Below, piece after piece: positions 1-7,931 of a stretch of DNA of 11,579 nucleotides. A program made the position numbers and the translations under genes. Position 1 is the first letter of the stretch, and each line of letters begins with the position of its first letter. The notes beneath the pieces were generated by a model. The model was not told the origin of the DNA and searched no databases. It saw only the letters and a list, made by a program, of their open reading frames with translations. Source of the DNA: Candidatus Opitulatrix cubana (GTDB lineage: Bacteria > Actinomycetota > Actinomycetes > Actinomycetales > Bifidobacteriaceae); assembly GCA_031283665.1 (NCBI GenBank), contig JAITBJ010000005.1:1-11579 (forward strand), given 5' to 3'.

Positions 1-582
1 CTCAATTCCACTATTGCAGGTGCTACAGATGCTTTTGAAAATTATGATCATGCAAAAGCATTAGAAATTATTGAGAGCTTCTTTTGGAGCTTTTGCGATA
101 ATTTTATTGAACTGGTCAAAACTCGAGCTTATGGGAATGAGGGTTTTTCTGAATCAGAGAGTCAATCAGCAAAGGCGGCGCTGTTTTTTAGTTTAGAAAC
201 GGTTTTGAAATTGCTAGCACCATTTATTCCTTATTCTACAGAAGAGGCTTGGAGCTGGTTTCATAAGAGTTCTAATAGCAAAGGGTCTATTCATAAAGAA
301 AATTGGCCTGAGAGCATAAACGGTTTTGAGAATAAAGATGATGTTTTCCAAATTGCGTCAGTTGTGATTTCTCAAATAAGAGGATTAAAATCAGTAGCTA
401 ATGTATCTCAAAAAACACAAATTAAAAATGTGAAAATAGATGCAGATAGTGCAACTGCTGAAGTTATAAAAAAGGGATTATCTGACATTTTAGCTACTGG
501 CAATATAATTGGTGATATTCTATTTAATGAAAGCGCTGCTGATAGCGGTGCTGCGATTTTAGTAAAAGGAGAGCTCGTATGA
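1..582 (+). CDS. valS: Valine--tRNA ligase, C-terminal part (5' end outside window)
   Basis: This is the 3' end of a gene open at the left window edge; frame 1 is open from base 1 to the TGA at 580-582, giving 193 residues. ValS charges tRNA-Val in the cytoplasm. What is visible is the helical anticodon-binding domain of class Ia synthetases: ESFFWSFCDNFIELVKTRAY near the start, then LLAPFIPYSTEEAWSWFH and GSIHKENWPE, followed by a stretch (ASVVISQIRGLKSVANVS) typical of ValS. An internal TTG at 205 is not a start, because homology continues upstream of it. The protein ends about 100 residues after the WP motif, and I see no long charged coiled-coil tRNA-binding arm like that ending E. coli or Thermus ValS. 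The stop overlaps the fadD start (ATGA), so the two are probably translationally coupled. Confidence 0.93.
   Translation, partial: LNSTIAGATDAFENYDHAKALEIIESFFWSFCDNFIELVKTRAYGNEGFSESESQSAKAALFFSLETVLKLLAPFIPYSTEEAWSWFHKSSNSKGSIHKENWPESINGFENKDDVFQIASVVISQIRGLKSVANVSQKTQIKNVKIDADSATAEVIKKGLSDILATGNIIGDILFNESAADSGAAILVKGELV
565..571 (+). promoter_or_regulatory. Shine-Dalgarno site of fadD
   Basis: AAAGGAG lies 7 nt before the ATG at 579, inside the valS 3' end. It is the strongest ribosome binding site in the window and fixes the fadD start. It contrasts with guaA, cutC and the response regulator gene, which show no such site. Confidence 0.85.
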
Positions 583-2372
583 AAGAGACGGAACAAAAAA
601 TTGAAAATGTCAAGTTAAAAAAGACTGTAAACACTTTTGCTATTTTAGAGGAAAGAGCAGCAAGAGATCCTGATGGTAGCCTTTTTGAGTATTACAAAAA
701 CGGCAAATGGGAAAAAGTCACAGCTGCTCAGTTTTTAAATCAGGTAAAAGCAGTAGGAAAAGGACTTATTGCAAAAGGTGTGAAAGTAGGAGATTCAATT
801 GCTATAATTTCAAAAACTCGTTATGAGTGGTCGCTTTTTGATTTTGCAATTTGGGCAACAGGAGCACTTCCTATTCCTATTTATGAAACAGATTCTGCAG
901 AACAGATTAAATATATTTTTGAAGATGCTAGTGTAAAGTTTGCTGTGGTAGAAGATGACGATATATATTCTCGCTGCCCGAAAAGAGTTGGTTCAAAGGC
1001 TATTGAAATTTGGAGAATAGATCATAATGCACATGGAATGCTAGAAGCATTTGGAGAGTCTGTGTCAGATGCAGAAGTGGAAAGCAGATGCAAAATAAAA
1101 AAGGGTGAAGACATAGCAACTATTGTTTACACTTCAGGTTCTACAGCGCTGCCAAAAGGTGTAGAGCTGACTCATCGTGTTTTATGTGCTTGCGTTTATA
1201 ATGGATGCAAAGGTGTGCCCGAGATTTTGTTGAGAGAAAACGCTCGTATTTTATTATTTTTGCCATTAGCTCATGTGCTTGCAAGATATTTGGAATTAGC
1301 TGCTATTGCGGGGACCACAACTATTGGAATGGCAAGATCTATTAAAACTTTGTTAGATGATTTGAGGCAAATTAAACCGACTTATCTTTTAGCGGTTCCA
1401 AGAATTTTTGAGAAAGTTTATAATGCTTCATCGCACCGTGCTTCAAAGGGTCTAAAAGCTAAAATTTTTGCTAATGCTTCTAAAACAGCAAGAGCATATT
1501 CTGAAGCACTATCTAATGGCGAAAAAATCTCACGCAGTTTAAAGTTCAAACACGAACTTTTTGATAAGTTAGTTTATTCACAGATTAGAGCTGTGTTAGG
1601 TGGCAATTTAGAGTATTGTGTTTCCGGTGGTGCGCCGCTAGATATATCACTAGTTCATTTTTTCACCGGTGCAGGAGTCCCTGTGTTTGAGGGCTATGGT
1701 ATGACAGAAACTGCCGCACCAGCATGCGTAAACCGATTAGAAGCTTTAAGATTAGGAACCGTAGGCAAGCCTCTTCCAGGTGTGGAAGCAAAAGTTTCCG
1801 CTGACGGGGAGCTGCTTTTGAGAGGAGAATCTGTAGATGCAAAATATCATAATTTAGAGGAGCTCACAAAAGAGATCAACAAAGGCGGATGGCTTCACAC
1901 TGGTGATTTAGCATATATAGACTATGAGGGATTTGTGACTATCACAGGCAGAAAAAAAGATATTATTGTGACTGCTGGAGGAAAAAATGTGTCCCCATCT
2001 GCTCTTGAAGATGGCGTGAGAGTAAATCCTATTATTAGCCAATGTGTAGTCATTGGTGATAAAAGGCCGTTTGTCTCTGCACTTATTACGCTTGACGCTG
2101 ATGAATTGAAAATATGGTTAGATGAAAGCGGTTTGGATTCTCAAATGTTTATGAAAGAAGCGTCAGTTAATCCTGCGGTGCTTGCAGAGGTTCAGAAAAT
2201 TGTAGATGATGTGAATAAACTCTTTTCAAGAGCAGAATCTATTAGAAAGTTTATAGTGCTTGAGAACGATTTTTCAGAAGCTAATGAAATGCTTACTGCC
2301 TCTCAAAAAGTGAAAAAGCCGAAAGTTTTAGAGATATATAACGAACTGATTAACAAAAAAATATATTTATAA
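579..2372 (+). CDS. fadD: Long-chain fatty acid--CoA ligase (FadD15-like AMP-forming synthetase)
   Basis: A 597-residue ANL-superfamily adenylate-forming enzyme. It is expected to activate long-chain fatty acids with ATP and CoA at the inner face of the membrane, for phospholipid synthesis or use of exogenous fatty acids. The AMP-binding P-loop is YTSGSTALPKG (184-194); PLAHVLAR (229-236) and GYGMTET (372-378) are typical of long-chain ligases. TGDLAYID (441-448) carries the ribose-binding Asp, and GRKKD (457-461) begins the hinge and C-terminal lid. The usual lid motif LTPSLKVKR appears as LTASQKVKK (572-580), so the presumed catalytic Lys (about 577) is kept while its neighbours differ. The length is normal for bacterial long-chain ligases. 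The start is set by the strong SD at 565-571. It sits between valS and uvrB with essentially no spacing, suggesting one transcript. Chain-length specificity cannot be read from sequence. Confidence 0.92.
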   Translation: MKETEQKIENVKLKKTVNTFAILEERAARDPDGSLFEYYKNGKWEKVTAAQFLNQVKAVGKGLIAKGVKVGDSIAIISKTRYEWSLFDFAIWATGALPIPIYETDSAEQIKYIFEDASVKFAVVEDDDIYSRCPKRVGSKAIEIWRIDHNAHGMLEAFGESVSDAEVESRCKIKKGEDIATIVYTSGSTALPKGVELTHRVLCACVYNGCKGVPEILLRENARILLFLPLAHVLARYLELAAIAGTTTIGMARSIKTLLDDLRQIKPTYLLAVPRIFEKVYNASSHRASKGLKAKIFANASKTARAYSEALSNGEKISRSLKFKHELFDKLVYSQIRAVLGGNLEYCVSGGAPLDISLVHFFTGAGVPVFEGYGMTETAAPACVNRLEALRLGTVGKPLPGVEAKVSADGELLLRGESVDAKYHNLEELTKEINKGGWLHTGDLAYIDYEGFVTITGRKKDIIVTAGGKNVSPSALEDGVRVNPIISQCVVIGDKRPFVSALITLDADELKIWLDESGLDSQMFMKEASVNPAVLAEVQKIVDDVNKLFSRAESIRKFIVLENDFSEANEMLTASQKVKKPKVLEIYNELINKKIYL

Positions 2373-2375
2373 AAT

Positions 2376-4406
2376 ATGACTGATTTGCAAGTTGTTACTG
2401 ATTTCAAACCCTCAGGAGATCAGCCAGAAGCGATAAAGCAAATTGTAGATAAAGTAAATGCAGGAGAAAAAGATGTGGTTTTGCTCGGTGCTACAGGCAC
2501 TGGAAAGACTGCTACAGTAGCTTGGATTTTGGAAAAAATTCAGCGACCATGTTTGATAATAGAACCAAATAAAACTCTTGCAGCACAAGCTTGGGCGGAG
2601 TTTAAAGAATTTTTTCCAAATAACGCTGTGGAGTATTTTGTATCATATTATGACTATTATCAGCCAGAAGCTTATGTCCCCACCACTGACACTTATATAG
2701 AAAAAGACTCTTCGATAAATGATGAGATAGACCGCTTACGGCATTCTGCTGTAGTTAGTTTATTGACTAGGAGGGACACAATAGTAGTGGCTTCTGTGTC
2801 TTGCATTTATGGTTTAGGAACTCCTGAAGAATACTCGTCAATGATGTTTAGAATTAAAAAAGGTCAAAAAATTTCAAGAGATAAACTCTTAGAAGATTTT
2901 GTAAATCTTTTATATGAGAGAAATGATTTAGTCTTTGAAAGAGGCAAGTTTAGAGTGCGAGGAGACACTGTTGAAATAATTCCTGTCTATGAAACGAATG
3001 CTTTGAGAATAGAGTTTTTCGGAGATGAGATTGACTCAATTAAAAAGCTTCATCCTGTGACTGGCGATGTGATTGAGGAAGCGGAAGCTGCATATATTTT
3101 TCCTGCATCACTTTATGCAGCATCGCGTGAGAGAATGGAAGAAGCTGTGAAACGAATAAAAGCAGAGCTGGATGAAAGAATTAAGTATTTTGAATCACGG
3201 GGTCAACTTTTAGAAGCTCAGCGAATTAAAATGAGAACTAATTATGATTTAGAAATGATAGAGGAAATAGGAACTTGCAAAGGTATAGAAAATTATTCAA
3301 GACATATAGATGGGCGATCAGCCGGTCAATCACCTAGCACGCTGCTTTCATTTTATCCTGATGATTTTGTTCTGATAATTGACGAATCGCATATTACAGT
3401 TCCACAAATAGGCGGTATGGGAGTGGCAGATTCTTCAAGAAAGCGCTCTTTAATTGACTTCGGGTTTCGCTTGCCGTCTGCTTTAGATAACCGCCCTTTG
3501 AGATGGGACGAATTTCAGGAGCGAATTGGTCAAACAGTTTATTTATCTGCTACACCAGGAAAATATGAAAGAGAAATTAAAGCTCCTATTGTAGATCAAA
3601 TTATTCGCCCTACAGGATTAGTAGACCCTGAAATTGATATTAGAAAAACACAGGGGCAGATAGATGATTTGCTTTCCGAAATTGAGAAGACTGTGAAAAA
3701 CGCTGAAAGAGTTTTAATTACTACTCTAACAAAAAAGCAAGCTGAAGCACTAACAGACTATTTACAAGAGCATAATGTGAAAGTTAGATATATGCACTCA
3801 GATGTGGAAACTTTGGAAAGAGTAAACATTTTAAGAGATTTGCGTTTAGGTGTTTTTGATGTTCTAGTTGGCATAAATCTTTTGAGAGAGGGTTTAGATT
3901 TGCCAGAGGTTTCATTAGTTGCTATAATGGATGCAGACACTCAAGGATTTTTGCGTTCGCCATCATCACTTATTCAGACTATTGGCCGTGCTGCAAGAAA
4001 TGCTAATGGACGAGTGATAATGTATGCTGATAAAATCACACCCGCTATGGAAGAGGCTATAGACTTGACATTGGCGCGCAGACAAAAGCAGATAGCATTT
4101 AATAAAAAGCATAATATAGAGCCGCTTACAATTCAGAAGAAAATTCGTGATCTTATGGGCGAAACTTTATCAGAATATGCGCTTTCTGGATATAAGGTAG
4201 CACAGAGTAAGAAAACTCCACAGATGAAGTCTGGTCAGAGGCGGGAAAATAATATGCCTGCTAATCCTGAAATAATTGAAAAGCAGATTAAAGATCTTGA
4301 AAAAATGATGAAAGATGCTGCAAAGAATTTGGAGTTTGAATTAGCTGCTGCCTTGAGAGATGAAATTGCTGATAGACATTTAGAGTTAGAAACTTTTAGA
4401 GTTTAG
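2376..4406 (+). CDS. uvrB: UvrABC system protein B (nucleotide excision repair helicase)
   Basis: A 676-residue UvrB, full length for the family. UvrB takes damaged DNA from UvrA, verifies the lesion with its beta-hairpin and recruits UvrC for incision. Visible parts: Walker A GATGTGKT (38-45); the damage-probing hairpin from YYDYYQPEAYVP to DTYIEKD (91-111); Walker B/DESH (IIDESH, 334-339) followed by TVPQIGGMG; GFRLPSALDNRPLRWDEF (363-380); SATPG (391-395); the late helicase motifs NLLREGLDLPEV (501-512) and SLIQTIGRAARN (531-542). The C-terminal UVR domain (about 632-670; LEFELAAALRDEI), which contacts UvrC, is present. The usual DADKEGFLRS reads DADTQGFLRS (519-528). The start follows fadD by 3 bp and has no recognisable SD, so translation probably depends on coupling to fadD. 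Confidence 0.97.
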   Translation: MTDLQVVTDFKPSGDQPEAIKQIVDKVNAGEKDVVLLGATGTGKTATVAWILEKIQRPCLIIEPNKTLAAQAWAEFKEFFPNNAVEYFVSYYDYYQPEAYVPTTDTYIEKDSSINDEIDRLRHSAVVSLLTRRDTIVVASVSCIYGLGTPEEYSSMMFRIKKGQKISRDKLLEDFVNLLYERNDLVFERGKFRVRGDTVEIIPVYETNALRIEFFGDEIDSIKKLHPVTGDVIEEAEAAYIFPASLYAASRERMEEAVKRIKAELDERIKYFESRGQLLEAQRIKMRTNYDLEMIEEIGTCKGIENYSRHIDGRSAGQSPSTLLSFYPDDFVLIIDESHITVPQIGGMGVADSSRKRSLIDFGFRLPSALDNRPLRWDEFQERIGQTVYLSATPGKYEREIKAPIVDQIIRPTGLVDPEIDIRKTQGQIDDLLSEIEKTVKNAERVLITTLTKKQAEALTDYLQEHNVKVRYMHSDVETLERVNILRDLRLGVFDVLVGINLLREGLDLPEVSLVAIMDADTQGFLRSPSSLIQTIGRAARNANGRVIMYADKITPAMEEAIDLTLARRQKQIAFNKKHNIEPLTIQKKIRDLMGETLSEYALSGYKVAQSKKTPQMKSGQRRENNMPANPEIIEKQIKDLEKMMKDAAKNLEFELAAALRDEIADRHLELETFRV

Positions 4407-4503
4407 GACCTTAAAGATTTAAATGTTTAGAAGTTTAAAAGTTTATTTTGTAAAAATTAAGAATTGAAAAGTGTTTTAGTGGTCGCTGCTGTAAACTTAA
4501 TTT
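4407..4503 (+). other. AT-rich spacer before the two-component operon, with period-8 GTTTA repeat
   Basis: No coding potential. GTTTA recurs at 4425, 4433 and 4441, a period of 8 bp. AAACTTTTA (4390-4398, end of uvrB) and TAAAAGTTT (4436-4444) form a weak inverted repeat with a long loop. No GC-rich terminator stem with a T-run is visible, so the end of the valS-fadD-uvrB transcript is not evident. Confidence 0.4.
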
Positions 4504-4504
4504 A
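4492..4504 (+). promoter_or_regulatory. Probable leaderless promoter of the response regulator gene
   Basis: TAAACT (4492-4497) is followed by six bases and then the ATG at 4504, which places the predicted transcription start on the A of the start codon. The same geometry precedes guaA and cutC. No -35 box stands at 16-18 bp (TTGAAA at 4464 is 22 bp away), there is no exact TGn extension, and there is no SD. This is the weakest of the three by itself; the shared arrangement is the argument. Confidence 0.5.
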
Positions 4505-5205
4505 TGAATAAGAAAATTCTATTATTAGATGATGAGAAACTGCTTAGAGAAACTGTGAAAGAGGCGCTAACTCTTGCAGGGTTTGATGTTTCTGCTTTTG
4601 GATTGGCTTATCCTGCATTAGAGTCTGCAAAAGTAAATCATTATGATGCTGCGGTGCTAGATGTGATGGTTCCAGATATTGACGGTTTTACAATTGGAAA
4701 TATGATAAAGGAAGAAAAACCTAATTTACCAATAATTTTTTTAACAGCACGAGACAAAACTGATGACAAATTGAAAGGATTTGAAATAGGAGCAGATGAT
4801 TATCTTGTGAAGCCGTTTGTGATGGCAGAATTAGTGGCGCGTCTCAATGCTATAATTGGTAGATCAAAAAAAGAGTATGATGAAATTGCTGATTCTGGCG
4901 TTTTAAAAATCGCTGATTTGAAAATGAATATAGACACTTTTGAAGTAGTTCGCGGAGTTGGGAAAATTCAAAAAAACATCAAATTAACAAAAACAGAGTT
5001 TAGACTTTTGCAGATGTTAGTAAATCAGTCTCCGCGAGTGGTGAAAAAAAATGAGATTATGGAGCAGCTTTGGGATGAAGCAGCTCGCGATTATTCTTTA
5101 TTAGATACATATATTTCTCATTTGAGAAAAAAAGTGGATTCAGTAAAAGGTTTGCCAAAACTCATACATACAAAATGGGGTGTAGGCTATTATGTTAGCG
5201 ATTAA
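4504..5205 (+). CDS. OmpR/PhoB-family DNA-binding response regulator
   Basis: 233 residues: an N-terminal receiver (about 3-118) and a C-terminal winged helix (about 138-231). The acidic pocket is LLLDDE (6-11), the phosphoacceptor is Asp53 in AVLDVMVPDIDG, the switch Thr81 is in FLTARD, and the conserved Lys103 is in LVKPF. The DNA-binding half shows LTKTEFRLLQMLV, then NEIMEQLWDE, DTYISHLRKKV and a final WGVGYYV wing, all typical of the family. When phosphorylated such proteins usually dimerise and bind tandem repeats of about 11 bp near promoters; one such repeat lies at 9973-9993. The partner kinase follows with a 14-bp overlap. The stimulus and regulon cannot be inferred from sequence. 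The start has no SD and is best explained by a leaderless mRNA. Confidence 0.93.
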   Translation: MNKKILLLDDEKLLRETVKEALTLAGFDVSAFGLAYPALESAKVNHYDAAVLDVMVPDIDGFTIGNMIKEEKPNLPIIFLTARDKTDDKLKGFEIGADDYLVKPFVMAELVARLNAIIGRSKKEYDEIADSGVLKIADLKMNIDTFEVVRGVGKIQKNIKLTKTEFRLLQMLVNQSPRVVKKNEIMEQLWDEAARDYSLLDTYISHLRKKVDSVKGLPKLIHTKWGVGYYVSD

Positions 5206-6250
5206 AAATTGGTGGTCTAAAAAAAAGCTTCAGACCCGAATTACAATTGCACTGATTTCGGGTTTAGCTGCAGGGCTTATATTTTGCTCAATAATAGCTT
5301 ATTCAATTATTTCTAATCTGCTTTATTCTAACCTGTTAGTGCAAATCACAAATGTAGATCCTAGACTTTTGGGGATTCCAGGATTAAGGATTCCTACAAT
5401 CACAGTTGCTAATCCTTTTGTGGAAGCAATTAGTAGTCCGCTTATGGAAGCGCTGCTTAAGTATTTAATAGTTTCTACTCTTTTTATTGTCACGCTTGGT
5501 GGAATTATTTCATATTTTGTTACTAAAAAGCAGCTTGAAAAAATTACAGAAACAAGCCAAAAGCAAGAAGACTTTGTATCGGACGTCGCTCATGAATTGA
5601 GAACTCCGCTAACTGTGATTTCTGGGCAAGTAGATTTATATAAAACAAAACGCGCTCAAAAAAAGAGAATGCCCTTGCAAGAGATAGATAAACATATTGA
5701 AAATATAGACTTGACAGCGGCGCAGATGCAAAAACTAGTTGAAGAGCTTTTAGCGCTTTCAAGATTAGATTCTGCTGGCGAGCTTCCTGAATCCGAGATT
5801 AATTTGCAAAAGGTAATAAATGATTCGTTGAAATCTATAAATGAGTTTCATCATAAAGTAGATATAAGCGTAAATAGTTCATTTGATACCATTAATCAAA
5901 GCATTATTATAAAAGCAAATGAGGACCAGATAAAGCGTTTATTTATTAATCTGTTTACGAATATAGAAAAGTATACTCCAGCAAAAACTCCTGTAGAGGT
6001 GAAAATTGAAAAGAGACAAAAAAGTGTTATTGTTTATATAGTTGATCATGGAAGCGGCGTAAATGATAAAGATTTAAACTCGATTTATGATCGCTTTTTC
6101 ACAACAGAGCAGTCTCGCAATTCTCAATTATCTGGAACAGGTTTAGGTCTTTCTATAGTCCAAGAAATTGTGAAAAAGCAGGGCGGCATAATCCAAGCTA
6201 GTCATACACCTGGAGGCGGTCTTACTCATAAAATAGTTTTTTCTGTATAG
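5192..6250 (+). CDS. Membrane sensor histidine kinase
   Basis: 352 residues, with the ATG inside the last codons of the response regulator gene, so expression is coupled. Layout: a basic cytoplasmic start (KNWWSKKKLQTR), TM1 about 17-41, a short external segment (about 42-90, containing GIPGLRIPTITV), TM2 about 91-111, then directly the dimerisation/phosphoacceptor helix. The H-box is DFVSDVAHELRTPL with His134. The ATPase domain has an N-box NLFTNIEKYTP (253-263), G1 DHGSG (285-289), an F-box-like YDRFF (299-303) and G2 GTGLGL (315-320). Only about 15 residues separate TM2 from the H-box region, so there is no room for a full HAMP or PAS domain; sensing must use the small external segment or the membrane. 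It is presumed to phosphorylate Asp53 of the upstream regulator. The ligand is unknown. Confidence 0.93.
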   Translation: MLAIKNWWSKKKLQTRITIALISGLAAGLIFCSIIAYSIISNLLYSNLLVQITNVDPRLLGIPGLRIPTITVANPFVEAISSPLMEALLKYLIVSTLFIVTLGGIISYFVTKKQLEKITETSQKQEDFVSDVAHELRTPLTVISGQVDLYKTKRAQKKRMPLQEIDKHIENIDLTAAQMQKLVEELLALSRLDSAGELPESEINLQKVINDSLKSINEFHHKVDISVNSSFDTINQSIIIKANEDQIKRLFINLFTNIEKYTPAKTPVEVKIEKRQKSVIVYIVDHGSGVNDKDLNSIYDRFFTTEQSRNSQLSGTGLGLSIVQEIVKKQGGIIQASHTPGGGLTHKIVFSV

Positions 6251-6251
6251 G

Positions 6252-6288
6252 GCGACAAGCAAATGCTAGAAGTTTGCGACAAGTAAAT
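6252..6288 (+). repeat. 13-bp direct repeat upstream of guaA
   Basis: GCGACAAGCAAAT (6252-6264) and GCGACAAGTAAAT (6276-6288) differ at one base and start 24 bp apart, filling most of the 66-bp spacer between the kinase gene and guaA. Their position just upstream of the guaA -10 suggests paired binding sites for a regulator, but no known operator is recognised. Confidence 0.6.
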
Positions 6289-6301
6289 TGCGTTTTTGAT
6301 A

Positions 6302-6317
6302 TGCTAAACTTTTTATA
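6302..6317 (+). promoter_or_regulatory. Extended -10 leaderless promoter of guaA
   Basis: TGC-TAAACT (6302-6310) is an extended -10 element. Six bases (TTTTAT) separate it from the ATG at 6317, putting the predicted start site on the A of the initiation codon. No SD precedes the ATG and no convincing -35 box is present, which the TGn extension can offset. Confidence 0.65.
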
Positions 6318-7885
6318 TGAGTGTCAATCGCAATCCTGTAGTTGTAATTGACTTTGGAGCGCAGTATGCCGAGCTTATTGCGCGGCGAGTTCGTGAAGCA
6401 CATATTTTTTCTGTTTTACTTCCATACACTACATCTTGCGATGAGATTTTCGCACTTAATCCACAAGCAATTGTTTTGACAGGCGGCCCAGCTGATGTGT
6501 CAGAAAAAGATGCTCCGCGAATTCCAAAGGGTTTGCTTGATGCAGGAGTGCCAGTGTTTGGAATATGCTATGGTTTTCAAGAAATTGCAAACACTTTGAA
6601 TGGTCAAACGCGTAAAGCTCGTGTTGGAGAGTATGGACTTGTAGAAATGCAAGTAAATAATGTTGGTCAAAAAAATAAATTATTTGAAAATATGCCTGAT
6701 ACCGAAGAGGTTTGGATGAGTCATAAAATAGAAGTTTCAAACCTGCCAGAGGGCTTCAAAAATTATGCTTCTACGTTGGATACTAAAATAGCTGCGTTTG
6801 GAAATGAGGACAAAAAAATATATGGTGTGCAGTGGCATCCTGAAGTGGTGCATACAGAATACGGTCAGCAAATGTTAGAAAACTTTTTGAAAAAGATTGC
6901 TAATATAAAAGAGAACTGGACTGCAGATTTTATAATTGAAAATCAGGTGAATAAAATTCGTTCGCAAATAGGAGACAAAAAAGCGATATGTGGCCTGAGC
7001 GGTGGAGTAGATTCTGCTGTGGCAGCTGCATTAGTAAATAAAGCTATTGGGAAAAATCTAAAATGCGTTTTTATAAATCACGGACTTTTGCGTGAACGTG
7101 AGGAAAAGAGTGTAGAGATAGACTTTTGCAAATCAACGGGGGCTAATTTATTAGTTGCAAATGATTCAAAGCTTTTTTTAGAGAAGCTAAAAGGAGTGAA
7201 AGACCCAGAGCAGAAACGAAAAATAATTGGCGAACAGTTTATTCGTTCGTTTGAAAAAGCTGTTTCAAGTTTGGATGATGATTTTGGATTTTTGGTTCAG
7301 GGAACGCTTTATCCTGATATTGTAGAGTCAGGCGGCGGTGCAAAAAAAGAAGCAGGTGCGAGCACAGCTAATATAAAGTCTCATCACAATGTTGGCGGTT
7401 TACCAGATGATATGAAATTTGAATTGGTAGAGCCACTAAAAAATCTTTTCAAAGATGAGGTTCGTGAAATTGGAAAAGCTCTTGGGCTTCCAGATTTTAT
7501 TGTAAAGCGGCAACCTTTTCCAGGTCCAGGTCTCGCAGTGAGAATTGTGGGAGAAGTAAATGGCCGCAATCTATCTATTTTGCGAGCAGCAGATGAAATT
7601 GCACGAGAAGTTTTAGAACCTTATTATGAAAAAATTTGGCAGTGTCCTATAGTGCTGCTCGCAGATGTAAAAACTGTAGGCGTGAAAGGCGATGAAAGAC
7701 ATTTTGGTCATCCAATAGTTTTGAGACCTGTAGCAAGTGAAGATGCTATGACTGCAGATTGGTTTGAGCTGCCAAAGGATGTGCTGACGAAAGTTTCAAA
7801 TCGTATAACTAATGAAGTGAAAGAGATTACACGCGTGGTGGTGGATGTGACACAAAAGCCGCCTGGAACAATTGAATGGGAATAA
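6317..7885 (+). CDS. guaA: GMP synthase (glutamine-hydrolysing)
   Basis: A 522-residue cytoplasmic enzyme converting XMP to GMP with ATP and ammonia from glutamine. N-terminal class I glutamine amidotransferase: oxyanion region VLTGGPADVS (53-62), nucleophile Cys84 in GICYGFQ, and His174/Glu176 in VQWHPE. ATP-pyrophosphatase domain: PP-loop GLSGGVDS (226-233), FINHGLLR (252-259), and QGTLYPDIVESGG (328-340). The C-terminal dimerisation domain contains RQPFPGPGLAVRI (398-410) and ends in the family's usual RITNEVKEITRVV and PPGTIEWE. All key residues are present and the length is normal. guaB follows after 46 bp, making a guaA-guaB pair for the two steps from IMP to GMP. The start is supported by the leaderless promoter geometry and by alignment of DFGAQY near the N terminus. 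Confidence 0.97.
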   Translation: MSVNRNPVVVIDFGAQYAELIARRVREAHIFSVLLPYTTSCDEIFALNPQAIVLTGGPADVSEKDAPRIPKGLLDAGVPVFGICYGFQEIANTLNGQTRKARVGEYGLVEMQVNNVGQKNKLFENMPDTEEVWMSHKIEVSNLPEGFKNYASTLDTKIAAFGNEDKKIYGVQWHPEVVHTEYGQQMLENFLKKIANIKENWTADFIIENQVNKIRSQIGDKKAICGLSGGVDSAVAAALVNKAIGKNLKCVFINHGLLREREEKSVEIDFCKSTGANLLVANDSKLFLEKLKGVKDPEQKRKIIGEQFIRSFEKAVSSLDDDFGFLVQGTLYPDIVESGGGAKKEAGASTANIKSHHNVGGLPDDMKFELVEPLKNLFKDEVREIGKALGLPDFIVKRQPFPGPGLAVRIVGEVNGRNLSILRAADEIAREVLEPYYEKIWQCPIVLLADVKTVGVKGDERHFGHPIVLRPVASEDAMTADWFELPKDVLTKVSNRITNEVKEITRVVVDVTQKPPGTIEWE

Positions 7886-7922
7886 CACGGTGAGTGGGAA
7901 TAATATAATTGAGTGGGAGTGG
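7873..7922 (+). repeat. Degenerate triplicate across the guaA stop codon
   Basis: TGAATGGGAATAA (7873-7885), TGAGTGGGAATAA (7891-7903) and TGAGTGGGAGTGG (7910-7922) recur every 18-19 bp. The first copy encodes the end of GuaA (EWE and stop) and the others fill the spacer before guaB. It looks like a local tandem duplication of the guaA 3' end that has since diverged. Confidence 0.7.
7904..7909 (+). promoter_or_regulatory. Possible internal -10 element before guaB
   Basis: A perfect TATAAT lies 22 bp before the guaB ATG and would start transcription near 7916. There is no -35 at suitable spacing and no TGn extension, and it arose within the triplicated repeat, so it may be fortuitous. guaB can equally be read from the guaA transcript. 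Confidence 0.25.
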
Positions 7923-7931
7923 TAGAAATAA

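Noticed and set aside
205..582. A 125-codon ORF starting at TTG 205
   Set aside because: The same frame is open to base 1 and the upstream residues belong to the ValS anticodon-binding domain, so this is an internal codon, not a start.
4390..4444. Intrinsic terminator after uvrB
   Set aside because: The inverted repeat is all A/T with a loop of about 37 nt, too weak to call.
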